Below are positions 1 through 13,100 of a stretch of DNA of 64,000 nucleotides, one piece after another. The notes under the pieces were generated by a model. That model was given only the letters and a program-made list of their open reading frames with translations, was not told the DNA's origin and searched no databases. The position numbers and the translations under genes were made by a program. Origin of the DNA: Amyloporia xantha (taxonomy: Eukaryota; Basidiomycota; Agaricomycetes; Polyporales; Adustoporiaceae); assembly GCA_036971615.1 (NCBI GenBank), contig JAYKKR010000027.1, positions 1 through 64,000 of the forward strand. The letters run 5' to 3'. Position 1 is the stretch's first letter. Each line of letters begins with the position of its first letter.

Positions 1-1325
1 CCATTGCGCAAAGTACGAGACGGACTAGTGCATTGGACACATTTCACGGCGTCCTTAAAATGATCGGAGGCCCACTTCAACTTCCCAGAAATGAGTCCAG
101 CAGCTGCTTTACCACAAGTTTGGTGGTACTGCAGGAGGCGAAAATAGGGCGCCGTGGAAGTAGCCTCCATTTCGGGCACGTATGTCTCCTGTAATTGCTC
201 GTAACCGTGCGTCAATAGTAATTCGGCCGTAGACACAGCCTGCTCCTTCCAGCCATATGATGCCGCAAGGATGTATAAACGGAAAGGCTCCGGTGTCGAC
301 AACTCTGACCACCTTTGAGAAAGGATCCGTATCGCTTTCTCTATCTTGTACTTCCTCGCGGCACCCAGCACAGGTATTAAGACATGTATGGCGTCGATTT
401 CAGGAGTGTCTGAAGGATAACAAAGCTGCAATAGTAGCAAGAGCGTGTCGCTGTTCTCGGAAACATGTAGGACGGACGACATATGTCCGGTTAATTCTCC
501 AGCATGTGTCTCGCTGGATGTGCGACTGCGGCCCGCGCACTCTGCCTCTAGCATTTCCTTGAGGACAGGAGAGGCGAGCGATATAATATTTTTGTAGACC
601 CTGAAATGCACCTCATCCAAACTGATGATAACAACATCGGCATTTGCATCATTGAAGGGAGGGGGTAGGTCGCTGATCTCGCGCGCTGTCGATGTGATCG
701 GGGTTGACGTTGACGTTCCACCTTCGGTAGATACGTTTTCGGGAGAACAGAAGGTGAACTTGAGTGGGATCTTTGGCCTTTTGGTGCGCTGGTACATCAA
801 AAGTCGGTGATAGCAGCCAGCAGGTAAGTCTTCGAGCTCAGCGACATATACTACTTTCCGCCCTATAGTTTTTTCGGCCGCCATGCTAGCGATATCCTCC
901 AATGCGTACCGGCAGGCGATAGCATATACACTCAAAGGCTCCGTCTTGATGAAGTCCTGGAGTGCACGCTTTGCGAATAGTATCCCTACTCGCATGTCAT
1001 ACTTCATTGCGGCCTCCAAGACTGTCCGTGCAAGATCGATGGTGCTGATGATTGGGTCCTCGACAGGATAACATACACGCAGGAGCGTCTCCAGCGTGTC
1101 ACTGTCCTCCGTGACATCGACCACTCCAAGATATCGTTCAGAAGCGATGGTCATGGGTTGGGCCTCCGGTTGGGGCAGGCTCAGCATGGTCTCGAAAAAG
1201 GCGGAGGCTACTGTTAGAATTTGACGATGTACACGGAGTTCGACTTTGTCTGAAGAATGTAGGATCAGATCCGCATCGTGCCTATCGAAAGGCGGCGGAG
1301 CAGAACGATGGACGGAATTATTCAT
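1..1325 (-). CDS. Double-BTB/POZ domain protein, 3' end cut by window edge (copy 1)
   Basis: The reading frame is open from an ATG at 1325 (context GCCGCCATGA) to base 1, giving 441 codons with no stop. I see two successive BTB units. The first has DADLILHSSDKVELRVHRQI at about residues 18-37, then LLRVCYPVEDPI. The second has FRVYKNIISLASPVLKEML, then LLQLCYPSDTPEI. Each unit is followed by a helical part ending in an AGCYHRLL/PYFRLLQYH-type motif. The last visible codons hold a CVQC pair, which matches the start of the Cys-rich tail in paralogues at 20.8, 37.4 and 43.3 kb. BTB domains usually mediate dimerisation or Cullin-3 binding; the role here is unknown. The true end lies outside the window. 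Confidence 0.88.
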   Translation of the reverse strand, partial: MNNSVHRSAPPPFDRHDADLILHSSDKVELRVHRQILTVASAFFETMLSLPQPEAQPMTIASERYLGVVDVTEDSDTLETLLRVCYPVEDPIISTIDLARTVLEAAMKYDMRVGILFAKRALQDFIKTEPLSVYAIACRYALEDIASMAAEKTIGRKVVYVAELEDLPAGCYHRLLMYQRTKRPKIPLKFTFCSPENVSTEGGTSTSTPITSTAREISDLPPPFNDANADVVIISLDEVHFRVYKNIISLASPVLKEMLEAECAGRSRTSSETHAGELTGHMSSVLHVSENSDTLLLLLQLCYPSDTPEIDAIHVLIPVLGAARKYKIEKAIRILSQRWSELSTPEPFRLYILAASYGWKEQAVSTAELLLTHGYEQLQETYVPEMEATSTAPYFRLLQYHQTCGKAAAGLISGKLKWASDHFKDAVKCVQCTSPSRTLRN

Positions 1326-2054
1326 GGCGGCGATGGTCAGTCTACTGTCCAGCAGTCTTGAGATGCGGTCTGCGCTGGTCTGCGACGATAGGCTCGTAAA
1401 GATGAAGATCAGGATAACCTTCAGAGCTGGCTGCGCGCGTTGCAGGCGCTCGGTGTCTGCTTAAAGCCATCGATATCAATGCTTCAGAATTACATCTATG
1501 AAACAAGATACCTAGAAAGATACATGCCCAAACGGACGACATGCGAGCAAATCATATACACTATGTACGCTGCGATATCGAATTAGGATGGGAGACCCGC
1601 CGGTTGCCCAAGACATCATAAAGTCCAAAACCAATTCGGAATAGATCGAACAAACCCTCCGCCAGCGCACACGCAGGTCAACCGCGCGGGAGGCATGCAA
1701 GACATTCGTAAGAAATCGAAGACTCGAAGACCATAAAAAGCAAGCAAAAGGTGGGCGTAAAAGTAACGGTGAGAGCAGTGAAGATGCCACATTAAAGTTC
1801 AGTCAGTGCGTAGAGTTGCAGTTCCATGCGACGTGCGAACGAACGACGGACACCATGAACCGAGATGGGATATCGTAACCGAAGCCGAATAATGCATATG
1901 AGAATAAGTTGATGATATGTGACAGGTGAAGCGATGATGATGAGGGTTAGAGCACCGGCGGTACATCCACGTCCATGGTGTGATACGTTAGATGACACTC
2001 GGTATACGGATTGATATAGATGATGTGATGAAAAAGAAATGAAAAGAGAATATT
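1326..2054. other. Intergenic, no gene seen
   Basis: This holds the upstream side of the BTB gene that starts at 1325 and the 3' flank of the REG1-like gene that ends at 2055, both on the minus strand. Open frames here are short and lack domain-like content. I see no repeat. Confidence 0.6.
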
Positions 2055-5000
2055 TCATGCCGTACCGGCATTCCATATTGAACCGAGGAAGCCTCGCGCG
2101 GTGGACACCATATCCGCAGCACGTCCTACAAAGCCAGACTGGTCCTGCTGACCGTCTAACGAAGCTCTTGGGACGCGATCCTTGGTGCGCGGGATGGGGA
2201 CAGGGCTGGTGCTGCCAGCCTTCACCTCTGGCGAATACGTCGGGGAAGGCAATTCTGCAATAGGCTGCCCTGCTGGAGGAACGGAGGTAGATTCAGATGA
2301 AGACGGATGAGGGGTGAGATTGAAGCCAGATATGGGAGAGTTGGCAGGGGTAGGATGTCTTGATCGTTGCTCATCTTCTTCCGGGATGGGCGAGGGCAAC
2401 GCTATTGGCGGCAAACCAGCGGACGCGTTAAGAGAGACTCGAGGACGTGGAGCAGCCACTGACTCATTGTACACAGGCTGCCGTGCGGTGGATGCACTAG
2501 CAGTCGACGAACCGGAGACAGAAGACGGCGGCGATGGCGCCTCCAACTTCTCGATGTGCCCGTCCAGCATACTGGGTGAATGAGCTTGCCACTCCATATC
2601 GCTGTTCGCTTGCGTCGGAGATCCCGCCGGGTTCGGAGGACTCACACTGGCTGCCAACGACCTCCCGGTCCGCTCGCGCCCGCGCTCCACTTCGTCGCTG
2701 CCTGTCCTCCCGCGCCCGCTACTCCTACTGCTGCTCTCACGGTCGCGACCTCGCACGTACACCGACGCAGCACCCAGGCCAAGCGCTGAGCCCGTCGGCG
2801 ACAAGCTACCCATGGGTGAACTCGTCCCCCGGCTCGACGACCGTTCGCGATCCGAAAACGACGAGTTCCGCGTGACAGAGCGCCCCCTCGACTCCGAGCG
2901 CGAGTCAGTAGACCGCGTGTAGCTCGTCGAGCCCGAAGTCGTCGAACCGCCCACAGACGACGTCGCAGGCGGCGTGCGCCCCCGACACATGATGTCGCTC
3001 GGCGAGAGCAGCACCGAGTCCGTCGTCTGTGGAGAGAACGCGATGTATGGATTCGCCGTGCCAATGCGAGGGACGGGCAGAGCCGCTGATAGTGTGTGAA
3101 CGTAGGTGGGTGGGCTTGCTGGGTTGTCTGAGTCGGCGAGATCCGCGAAGGAGGGACTGCCCTCCCTCGAGCGCTCGGTCCGCTCCTCTGTGGCACCGTT
3201 TACCTCGTTCACGACCACCACTGGCGTGTCGGGACTCTGCCCGGGAGAGTAAGTCGACTCCGCGACGCCACTCCTCCGCCCAGTAGGCACACTTGCCGCA
3301 CCACCCTCCGCATATCGTACCATGCCTCCCGTCCGGTGGTCGAAGTCATCTCGCGAATCAGCTCTCCCTCGTGTTCTCCGTAGCTCTGGCGCAGACCAAC
3401 TTGACGGGATGTCCTCTGTAGAGCCGTCGAAGAAGTCGAATGTGTCCTCCATCGGAGCGTCACCCATGTCGTCGACATGCATAGGCGAGTCGACGGCGGG
3501 CTGGTGCGCGAAGAACTGCCGTGCATGTGCCTCGTACTTCGGTGGTGAAGACGATATCTGTGGCGGTGGCGGGAGCGCGCCGACCATCGGTATCTGCGGC
3601 GACCCCGTGGGCGAGTGTGACTGGGGCGAGGGGTTCGTGCCGACACTGAAGTACGACTCGCGATGATGGTACACTTCCTCCGCAGCTGGACTGGCGACGT
3701 TCGGCGTGCCAGGCAAGCTATAGTTGCTATGGTGTGGCGGCGCGTACACGAGCTCGACGTCCTTAGGAGCAGGGGTGACACGGCCTGCCACTACGGCCCG
3801 TAAGTTGTTCCCGACACCTGTGCTCTTCAAGATCGTAGGGGCTATTGGCGCAATGGTGACACGGTCGCCACTCGTGGATGATTTGCGCATGAGGGGTGGG
3901 CGGAAGCGCGGGTGAGGGGTTGATGGTTGCTCAGCGTTGGTCGCAAACTGCACAGACTGGTTCGTGCTGGATATCGAAGATGCGCGAGAGCGTGAAGACC
4001 GCATCTCAATCACATCGTCGTCGTCGTCGTCCGAGTCGGAGTTGTCTCCAGACTGCGCACCCATGAAGTAGTTCGAAGGCGAGTCGTACGAATCATCATC
4101 GCCCCCGCCTTCCGAGCCTTCCTCATACCTAGAACGACGCATTATTTCAGTGTAGCCTAACCCACCACAAGGAACAGACTACTGACCCGTCGTCGTAGCT
4201 AAACACGGGAGATCCTCGGCTGCCACCGATAGCCGGGCGTTTATGGTTGGGCTTCTCGATCGCGATGCACTGTTCCACGAAGGTATTGAAGCTGATGTGC
4301 TTCTTCTTCAGGCCAGAATCACTCGTCGCGCCACTCCCTGTAGAGCCATCTCCGCTCACGCTCGAGCTCCCGCTGAGGTCATGGTCGCTCATCGCCGTGA
4401 TGGATGCCTCACTCAATGGTGTCGTCGTAGGCGCACTCGACACGATGGACATCTCGCGCGCATGCAGCACCGCAGGGGCGTCCTCGGCAATGATCCGCGG
4501 CGGCGAGTCTTTGCGGTGTGGGCGCCCACGCAGGCTGATATGTGTGTCGCTCTTCGTGTGCAGGAGCGGCGGCCGCATTGGCTTGGACGGATCTTCCTCT
4601 TGCCCCTCCGCAGTCTCGTCCTCTTCCTCGTCGCTGTCGCCATGCTCGAACCAGCGGCTCGACGGAAGCGACAGCAGCTGGCTGATGCTACGGTGCTTCA
4701 AGATAGGCTTCTTCGCGTGGCTCGCGGGAGCCGCGGCGCTAGACACAGCGTCTGTGCTATTCTGTCTCTTCACTTTGTGTAATGGGTCCTTCCCTTTGTT
4801 GCGCGAAGGCGACCAGTCCGATCCAACGTGCAACGGGCCATATAGCCAGGTCACGTCCGAGTCCTTCAGCCTAAAACAGCCATGTCAGCTTGGTCAGACA
4901 CGAGCTTGGAACGAGGTGAAAGGGGCAAAGGGCTACCACTGGAGTCGACCCCCAGTTTCATGCCACTAAAAACTGTCTCGAGGCGATAACGATTTCATCC

Positions 5001-5488
5001 AATGTTCAGCAGATCGTAAAGCAGAGGGCTTCTCGTTGTCAGAAATTGTCACTCCCTGGGAACCGTCTTCTCTGCATATTCGGAGCCCATGTAACGTATT
5101 CTTTCCCCAGCGTACTGCGCTCACTCCCGCAGCATGCCCCCGCCTCGTGTCGGGAGTTGGGGCAGATAATGGAGATGAAAGGTAACGTAACGGAAAGAGA
5201 TACACACCAATTGAGCGTTTCGGGACTGATGGTCTTTAGCTTGTTCCTCTGCTTCCACCACGTCCGCCAACTTGCGTTCTCGAGTCGCATCCCATTCGCA
5301 ATCGCGTTCTTCTGGCGGGTCATGCTACGCCACGACCGCCAGACATCCTCTTCTCTCCATTCATGCGATAAATAGTCAACCTGGCCCTCGGGAAGCGTGG
5401 AGAAGGAGGTGTCGTCAGGAGCGGCAGAATGAGTGACGGAGATCATGAGGACGGGTAGATAGCTTGTCAATGTTGGAGGTATTGGCAT
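2055..5488 (-). CDS. reg1: REG1-like protein phosphatase 1 regulatory subunit
   Basis: Three exons: 5488-5208, 4870-4187 and 4128-2055, giving about 1,012 residues. Introns are GT/AG (TTG|GTGTGT and GG|GTCAGT donors; TTTTAG and TTCTAG acceptors), and both joins keep frame. Residues about 45-105 hold the conserved fungal N-terminal region: RLENASWRTWWKQRN, then TISPETLNWLKDSDVTWLYG across intron 1. Residues about 283-295 hold KKHISFNTFVEQCIAIEK, with a PP1-docking RVxF-type motif (KHISF). An acidic SYDDGYEEG stretch follows. The rest is a long Ser/Pro-rich, probably disordered region. The C-terminus ends in GRAADMVSTARGFLGSIWNAG, an amphipathic signature of the family. In yeast, Reg1 targets PP1 (Glc7) to Snf1 in glucose repression; that role is inferred here. 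The ATG at 5488 is the only one that keeps the whole conserved N-terminus; a second in-frame Met lies 14 codons later. Confidence 0.9.
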
Positions 5489-8400
5489 GCTACTCTAGAA
5501 GGGGCGCGTAGGATCAGGAAAGAGGATATCCTGCGCTGTTATACAGAAAAAGGCGAGAAACAGAGCCAGGAATGGGTAGGTGGGCTTGAAAGGCCTCGTA
5601 GAGATACAGACAGACTGGCGGTGGAGGACAAGAGCCCAGGTTTGTGGCAGTGCAGGGAGATGGTGGTGGTGAGTGATTATGTCGAGAAAAAAAGCGACAT
5701 TGGGAGGGTTGGGAAGCAGGGGTGGGGCGGATATGGATAGCAGTCGCCAGTGTGACGGATCTGCCCGCACTCTCCCGAGGCACGTGGTGAGCCTCGGACG
5801 GGCACGTGCTCCGCCATCCACACCGCCGGCCTAGCATTTTCCCCCCCTTGGCTTGACAAATCGCCTTCTCTATCCGCTCTTTCTTGCTCTTTTCTCTCTC
5901 TATCGATCCAAACAAATCACTTCCCGCTCGCCGCTTTTTTTCTCAGCCCCTGGACGCAACCTGGGCGCACCCCGGATGGAGCGCTCACCACCACTCTTTC
6001 CACGGTCCGGCACGGACCTCCAGTTCTGCCGAAGTCGGTCCATGAGCAGTGCATGCGTTCTTTCCCCGAGTCCGTCAGTATGGGCGGCTCAGCCAGCCTC
6101 AGGCAGGACACCCTTCTCCCACAGCAAACAGGAACATCGATGGTACCAGACGGGCACGGATCATACTCTCCTGACTTGCCTTCCATGTGCCCCGCCATAG
6201 GTCCCGCTGATGCCTCATACGGCTTCCAGGTACGCACCCACCGACAAATCGATGCAAGCCGCAATGTCAGGTCACCGCGAGCTCCGTGAACAGCTTGCGT
6301 GTCTCGGACTCCAATAGTCTCTCTGGGCACTGCCAGATCCAACCGTCTTGCGCGCGCAGTTCGGAACCATCATCTGACTCGGCCGTAGTTCCTCTCTGCA
6401 TGCCCTCCGCACTCCGGATCTTGGCATCTCTATAGTCTGTCAGCAACGAACGCTTTCCCGTTGATCCTCATACAATCACTCTCCCGTCGCCACAGCCATC
6501 TACAGCCCAATCTCACCGAGGGTTCTCTGTCTGTAATTTCCGGTGTCCCCTTGTGACTGAAGAAGCGCGCTCGATCGGCCAGGACACCGGACAGCCCTTG
6601 TTAGGCTGACTGTCACGGAGTCGTTTCTTTCCTCTTGCAGCACGCCCTGAAATGTTTCACCGGTGGTCCGTGAATTCATTGTATCTGCACCTGTTGCTCG
6701 GGTTATGTGCTACATGTTGATACTGGAAACTAGATGAAAAAAGGTTTCTCAGAACATTTCTCAATTGTGCAAGCGTTTGGCCCGGCGGAGTCCCCTGTCT
6801 CTACAAGAACTTGTACAGACTCTGACTGAACCTGAAGTTAGGGCTGTAGTATGCTCCCATTGGCAAATCCTTTCCTGAGGCTCGCAACTCTGTTAAACTA
6901 CCCTTACCTCCCCTTAACTCAGCCCTGCCTGTGAGTGGCTCACGCTGATGTATCAAGATATTTAATTGAGTCAAGGCCCGGTTCCTTGCAAGTCTTCATA
7001 GGTATGCCGCATATCCAAACCACGCCAAGCGCCAATGAATGTGTGTATTCGGCTTAGGTTCGGTAACTCGCCATTCAGCCTTCTCCACTGTCAAGGGTCC
7101 TGACCTGCTTCTAATCTTCCGGGAGTACCCAAATCGAGCTCGCATTCCTCCCTGCTGGCCGCCTTTGCACATACATGTTCTTCATACCCCGGATCCGCCA
7201 TGCCGCTCTTCCGCATGACTCGGCGGGCTCTTTGCATCTTGCAAATTCCTGCGCGGTACACATCCCCATGACTCGGTCGTCCGTAACGATCGCCCCCATG
7301 GTGCGACTACCGACCTGCTGACTGCGACGGCATAACAACTCAGGAAGCTGTCACTTCCGGAACACTATTTGTCTAAATTTGACATCTGGATGGGGTCCGG
7401 GAGAGATCCAGGATGGTAACATTCACTCGTCGTGATCCCGCAGCATCGAGCATTGGTCTCCCCGCACCGTCCCCATGACCCCGATGCCCGGGGGTGGCGA
7501 TGCCGTACATTCATGGCAGGCGATCAACGCGGGGCACAGAGCGGCCAGCGGGTCGTTCTGTCGCGTCGTGCAGCGCTGCTTTCGGCGTGAAACTGGACAC
7601 TGCAGTGTCGTAGCCTTGATCCCGCGTAACACGCTCAATATGTGGTATCGCTCGTGAGTCGTACGGTGCCTGTGCGGGCGCGGACGGGTGGCCGCTGTCA
7701 GATTTACCCCGTAACAGAATGCGCGACAATTGGCAGGCCATCGTGATTCCGCGCTCAACGGTGGCAGCGCCATGGAGACGGGCAACGAGAGCGTGTGGGG
7801 TGATAGACGCGGCGGTGGATCTTCTCCTCGAGGACAAGGGCCACCCCGTATATTCGCCGACGATCTCTCTTTGCGGATATCGCGCACTTCTGTGGTTCTC
7901 GGTGCACTTATCCTCCGACGTGCGGCCGACGGCCTTTAATACGTTGGACCACCAATCGAGTTCTTTGAGGGAAGCCTGTCCGGACTGGTGCGATAGGAGT
8001 GGCTAGTCTGGCGGCCTGTCTGGCCACCGGGGATTTCATCTCTCTGTAATTTCACAAGACACTAAAGGTACCTGTTTCGCTTCCAATACCGGTCTAAATC
8101 GCACTCATGCATGCACGCACACGCATATGGGCGCGATTTCGACGTTTGTACCACCCCGCGACCTCCATCCGCATGTTCCGCACTAAACAAAGGTAATGCG
8201 CTCTAAACCCTAACAAACCTTAAGCCTGTTCGGAATTCCGCCGCGGACAATCGAGACGTCGAAGCACCCCGGCTTCGCGCTGCATCCGCGATTCGAATTG
8301 GCTTCCCCACACAAGGTTGATCTCTCTCGCCGCGATCATGGGAACCGCATTCTGCCGCGATGAGATGTCTTATCGACCGCTGTGAGATTAGCTCGGGTTT

Positions 8401-8901
8401 GGCCCGGCCGGCCGCTGCATAGGTGTTATTGTCGACGGGCGGCTGGGTCCTTCGAGCCGACTCGATCGCCCTGGCTAGGATCAGGGACGCGATAGCGCGT
8501 TGTGTCTACGAGCCTGAGAGTGGCACACAATGCGTATGCTATCCGATGGACGAAGTTGCACAAGAGACGAGTGCTTCCGAACCTGGGTATTTATCAGCGG
8601 AGTCTGCCTGGCGGAGCCGCACGATTAGGGTATAGGTGCCAGATGATGCATTGCCTATTTGTTGACCTTTACGGAAGTGTACTGAAATAGTGTGTTCTGT
8701 TATTATGGACGGTTTGTCAAAGGTCGAGAATGCTGTAGCAGGCATAAGTAATGGCCTACATTGACATGCGAGTCCGAAACTCCGAGCGGCGAGTCGTAAC
8801 GTACATCGCGATCATGTGATGTATGTCACGTGCATTACTCTGCCGCGCGGCGACGAATCCCAATGGGTCGATTTGGACCAAGTTGACCGATACTTTCTCA
8901 A
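5489..8901. other. 3.4-kb divergent intergenic region
   Basis: This separates the REG1-like gene (-) from cardiolipin synthase (+). It begins with a pyrimidine-rich stretch (about 5830-5960), plausibly the REG1 promoter and leader. The remaining ORFs are at most 154 codons, of mixed composition and no recognisable domain. Its length is unusual for this gene-dense window. It could hold an extended promoter or a non-coding transcript, but I see no direct sign of either. Confidence 0.5.
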
Positions 8902-10009
8902 ATGTTGTCTCTTGCAACCTTTGCAAACACCCGTTTACAGCTTTCTCGACAAAATCATGCTGTGTTCAGACCTTTTTGTCTTGGAAAATTTGGGACACTG
9001 GCTTGCCGCCGAGATTGGCACTTCACACATTCAGCCAATCCAGCGCGACATTCTCTAGTTTCTAGACGGCAATTCTCTGTATATCATCCAGCGCAAGCTA
9101 GCGACGATAGAAAGCGGTCCTTACGAGAACTCAGAGAGAATGTCTATACTATCCCCAATATACTGACTGTGTCTCGTATCCTCGCTTGCCCTGCCCTCGG
9201 ATGGGCCATCGTGCACGACCACTTCGAAGTCGCGACAGCTCTACTCATCTATGCTGGTTTAACAGATACGGTCTGCTAGTCTCACTTGCTTCCTTGGTTG
9301 CTCTCACCTTGAGCTGTCGTTCTCAAGGTGGACGGCTGGATTGCGCGCCGGTTCAAAATGACATCCGTCCTTGGCACTATTCTCGATCCTGCCGCTGACA
9401 AGACCCTCATGACCACTTTGACGTTGACTTTAGCCTGGAAGAGTATGATTCCAGGCGAGTGAGCTCATGAAGATCTGACGTCAGCCTCTGAACCTATGAT
9501 CTACTCTAGTTCCGCTGGCTGGTATCATCCTTGGTCGAGATGTTCTACTCAGCTTGTCAGCATTCTACATCCGTTACACTTCATTACCCGCTCCAGTATG
9601 TCATGTCAGTCCTGTGACTACATTAACTGACACTAAAGAATGTCCAGAAAACTTTCCGTCGCTACTGGGATATGTCCATCCCCTCGGCCGAGGTACACCC
9701 TACAAACATTAGCAAGGTTGGTCCTGAGCATGAAGCGTGAAAAGTACCGCTCAATTACTTCTCTCAGATCAACACTTTGTTGCAACTACTCCTGATGGCA
9801 TCAACTACAATCAACCCTGTGCTTCCATTTGAGATCGACCAGGCTTTGCACGCGCTTCAGTAGGTTCTATGCATTATTATGCTGGGTCTATCATTCTTAT
9901 TGTCATTAGATGGGTTGTTGCTGCGACGACTGTGTGGAGCGGTGCATCATATTTATTCTCAAAAGACGCTGTTCGGATCGTCTCGGCAAGGCGACGGCCT
10001 CCTTCTTAA
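8902..10009 (+). CDS. CRD1: Cardiolipin synthase (CDP-alcohol phosphatidyltransferase), mitochondrial
   Basis: Six exons: 8902-9270, 9328-9454, 9510-9595, 9648-9716, 9768-9859 and 9910-10009, giving 280 residues. The enzyme joins CDP-diacylglycerol and phosphatidylglycerol to make cardiolipin in the inner mitochondrial membrane. The CDP-alcohol signature DGx2ARx8Gx3Dx3D is complete at about residues 125-148 (DGWIARRFKMTS, then GTILDPAADK) and is assembled across intron 1. MTIPNILT-type and IILGRD motifs also fit the family. The first 50 residues are Arg-rich and almost free of acidic residues, as expected for a matrix-targeting presequence. Intron 2 (9455-9509) has a GC donor (CCAG|GCGAGT), the only choice that keeps the PVPLAGIILGRD motif in frame. 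The gene converges on the PACT-domain gene, with 127 bp between stop codons. Confidence 0.95.
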
Positions 10010-10136
10010 TTGCGACGTTGGGCTGCCTCAAATCGTATAATTCATATACTGCTAATGGAAGGACGTCATACACAAATACAACAGGGATGAACCAAAGATG
10101 TCAATACAGGACTGCACAAACACGGAAAGTGATAAT

Positions 10137-13100
10137 TTATGGTGTACTATTTTTGTCACTGTTGATTGCTCTCCGCTGCCTGACTTCTTGCAGAGCTGCA
10201 GCGATTGCTTCCTTTGATGCGCTTTGCTCTCGCCATGTATCACTGGCACGTCTATGTTGAAATTTTTCATTAGCCAATTTGTTGGGTAAGGGACAAATTG
10301 CGTACTTTGAACGGAGAATAAACATCACAGACAAGACTACACTCTTTAATGTCCGTCGTCTTGGTGCTGCAGGGGGATCAGACGCTGGGAAGCCAACCCT
10401 CGCTATTGCAGCAAGGATTCTTTGTTCGCTGTGGGAGAAAATATCGGCATCTCAAAATATCACAGTGCCTCTGGTTTTCACTCACTTCCTCTCAAATCGT
10501 GCCAGCAGAACAAGCAAATATTGCTTCTGATATCCAAGATCACATCGCAAGCTCGACTCTCGTGTGAACTTCGCCTTAAGGTAGCGAATCTGTACAATCA
10601 GCCCCTTGCATTCTTGGTTATGTTGTAACTTCATGCTGGCCAGCTGTTTCTTATCGCTACATGACGTACATGTGAGCCTCAATACCTCAATTGGTAAACG
10701 ACAATATGGTCAACTCACACCGCGCAAACATGGCTCTTGAAACGTTCGTCTGCAACCTTTCTCTTCTCTCGCTGGCTTTCAAGTTCTTCCTTCAGCAAGC
10801 GGATTTGAGCATGTGATTGCTTTTGCGCTCGCTCGGCCTTGGCTATCTCTTGCTTGCGCTCCTCTTCCAGGCGATCTTTTTGGGTGCGGAGTAACTTGAG
10901 ATCGCGGCCAAAGGCCTCGGCATCTTTCCGTACACGCCGCAGATCAGCCTCCAAGGCTTCGACGGATTGTGCAATGTCATTCTTCTCGGCGGCGATGCGC
11001 TTTTTCTCCGATTCTGTGCGTTGAAGTTCATCAGCCTGGTCTGCCAGCGCACGACGAAGATCGTCGATCTCGAGTAAATGTAAGTCAAGTTGGTGTCGGC
11101 GCTGGTCGTGAGAGGCTTGTGATGCGGCATGTTCGTCTCGAAGTTTGTTTGCATGCTGGATGCATTTGTGGGTAAAGATTCAATGGATGTAAATGATTAT
11201 ACACTCACGTCTGCAGCCTTCGAGTAACGGCTCTGCAGCTGCTTGTAATCCGCAGCAAGTAAAGAACGTTCTTGTCGCAATTGCGCGATGCTCTCAGCGT
11301 TCTCGGCAACCTTCGTCTCAAGTAAGCGAGCTTTTTGCTCGACGATGGCATTGGCTGTCGCATGCCATGAGCAAAACCCAGATTTGCCAGACAATAATCA
11401 CGTACAGCGCAGTTCTGACTCAAGATCATGATTTTCTTGTTTTAGACGTTGAAGATGCTCCTTTACATCAGCAATATCCTTTCGAGGTGCAATCAGGGTC
11501 TGAACTAGTCAGCTATTGGTTTGGCACTCACAGATTCTGTGCGATGTAGCTGTAGAATGACCTCGTCTTTCTCTCGCTTGGCACGGGACTGTTCAGTCGT
11601 CAGCGTCCTCAGGCGCTCTCGCTCACTCTTCAATTCGCTTTCGAGATCGTCAATAACTCGCTTCGCTTCATGAAGTTCCTGAACACAAAATACATGAAGT
11701 CTGGAGGAGTCTGCACGAGAAAGGTACTTACCCCTTGGATACCCGCACGGGCCTTCTCCCCAATTCGTTCAGTCTCGACCAGTTTCCTCATTTCATTCTT
11801 TGCATCACGGATCTGTGCATTCAACCGACTGGTAGCATCCTGAAGGACAGCCTTCTCTCCGAGTAGTTGACGCTTCTCCTCGTCCCATGCTTTCTTCATA
11901 GATGCCAGCTGCGAATTGACTTGTCGAAGATTTGATCGTAACTCCTCACTGGTCTTGGTAGGTGGTGTAGGCGGTTCCGAAGGTAGACTGCTGCGAGATT
12001 CATCTAATAGCGAACTGCACATAAGCAAAATCAGCCAAGGTGATAACTAGAGCGGGAGGTGGCTAGCTCTACCTCTCGTCTCCGACTGCTGTTCGTTGCA
12101 GACCACGGAGATCAACTTTGGTGTGACATTTCTGGCAGCGAGCTCTCTGCAGTCTATGAGAGCGTCTATCCTCCCTTCTACACAGTCTAGCTATCTCGTC
12201 TTCAAGACCTATTATCTTGTGCCGCGCATCCTCGAGTTGTCTCGTGAGGCCCACGACGCCAAAGCCAGCATCCTCGAGCTTGTCGAGCTTATCATCGATG
12301 CTTTCGTTGGCTCGATCTAGTTCTTGTTGGAGTCTAGCAATCTCTGTCACCAGAGGTGATACTGCAGGGTCGTTAATAGTGCTCTGCAACCACGACAACT
12401 AACAACATAGTTGTCAGTTTGATTTGCAAAGGGGAGGGGGGCGAAGAACTTACATCCCGCAATGGTCCTCCGGGTGTCTTGGGACTTCTCATTGAGAGGG
12501 CTAGAATTTGTCGATGCATGGGGGAGATTCCACTGCCGTTCACGCCCTTGCCCGGAGTATTATACATACTGTTCTGGCCCCTGGCGGACTTTAGCCTCTC
12601 TAAGAGATCCTCCTTCTCTTTCTCCAGCATGTCGATCTTGATATCTTTGGCCTTGTCAACAGCCTTGCGGGCGGGCGATTGACTGACTAGCATGTTGAGA
12701 CGTGCGATCTCTTTATGTGCTTCGTTGAGTTCCGTCTCCAGCGTCTCAATCTCAGCTTGGAGTTCCATTGCAATATCTTGATTAGAAGGATCGTGTCTAG
12801 ACTTGGATTGATCTTGCAACCGTTCTATTTCACGTTCCATTGCAATGATCTTGGCCTTCAATCCTGCGACCTCCTGCTCATCCGCAAGCATTCGGGTTTC
12901 GGCGGCTTCCAATGCCTCCTCCATCTGTCTTGCGAGCTCAGACGCCTTGCTCGCCTGTTCAGAGAGCCTCTCGACTTCCCCCCTTTCTCTATCAACATCG
13001 TCTGCCATGTCCGCTATTTCGTCTTGGGCAGAAGCCAATTGGACCTCGAGATTTTCAATGCGTTCCACCGCTGTGACAGCATCCGCACCGAGCTGTGCGG

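Noticed and set aside
2642..3781. Long overlapping ORFs opposite or out of frame with the REG1-like gene
   Set aside because: They are shadows of a Ser/Pro/Arg-rich, GC-rich coding exon; no family motif, and the in-frame exon carries the conserved C-terminus.
7423..7887. 154-codon minus-strand ORF in the long intergenic region
   Set aside because: Composition is Arg/Pro/Cys-rich, as in random GC-rich frames; it overlaps other frames of equal quality and shows no domain or splice context.
8201..8223. Telomere-like CTAAACCCTAACAAACC
   Set aside because: Only one and a half imperfect units in the middle of a chromosome arm; chance match.
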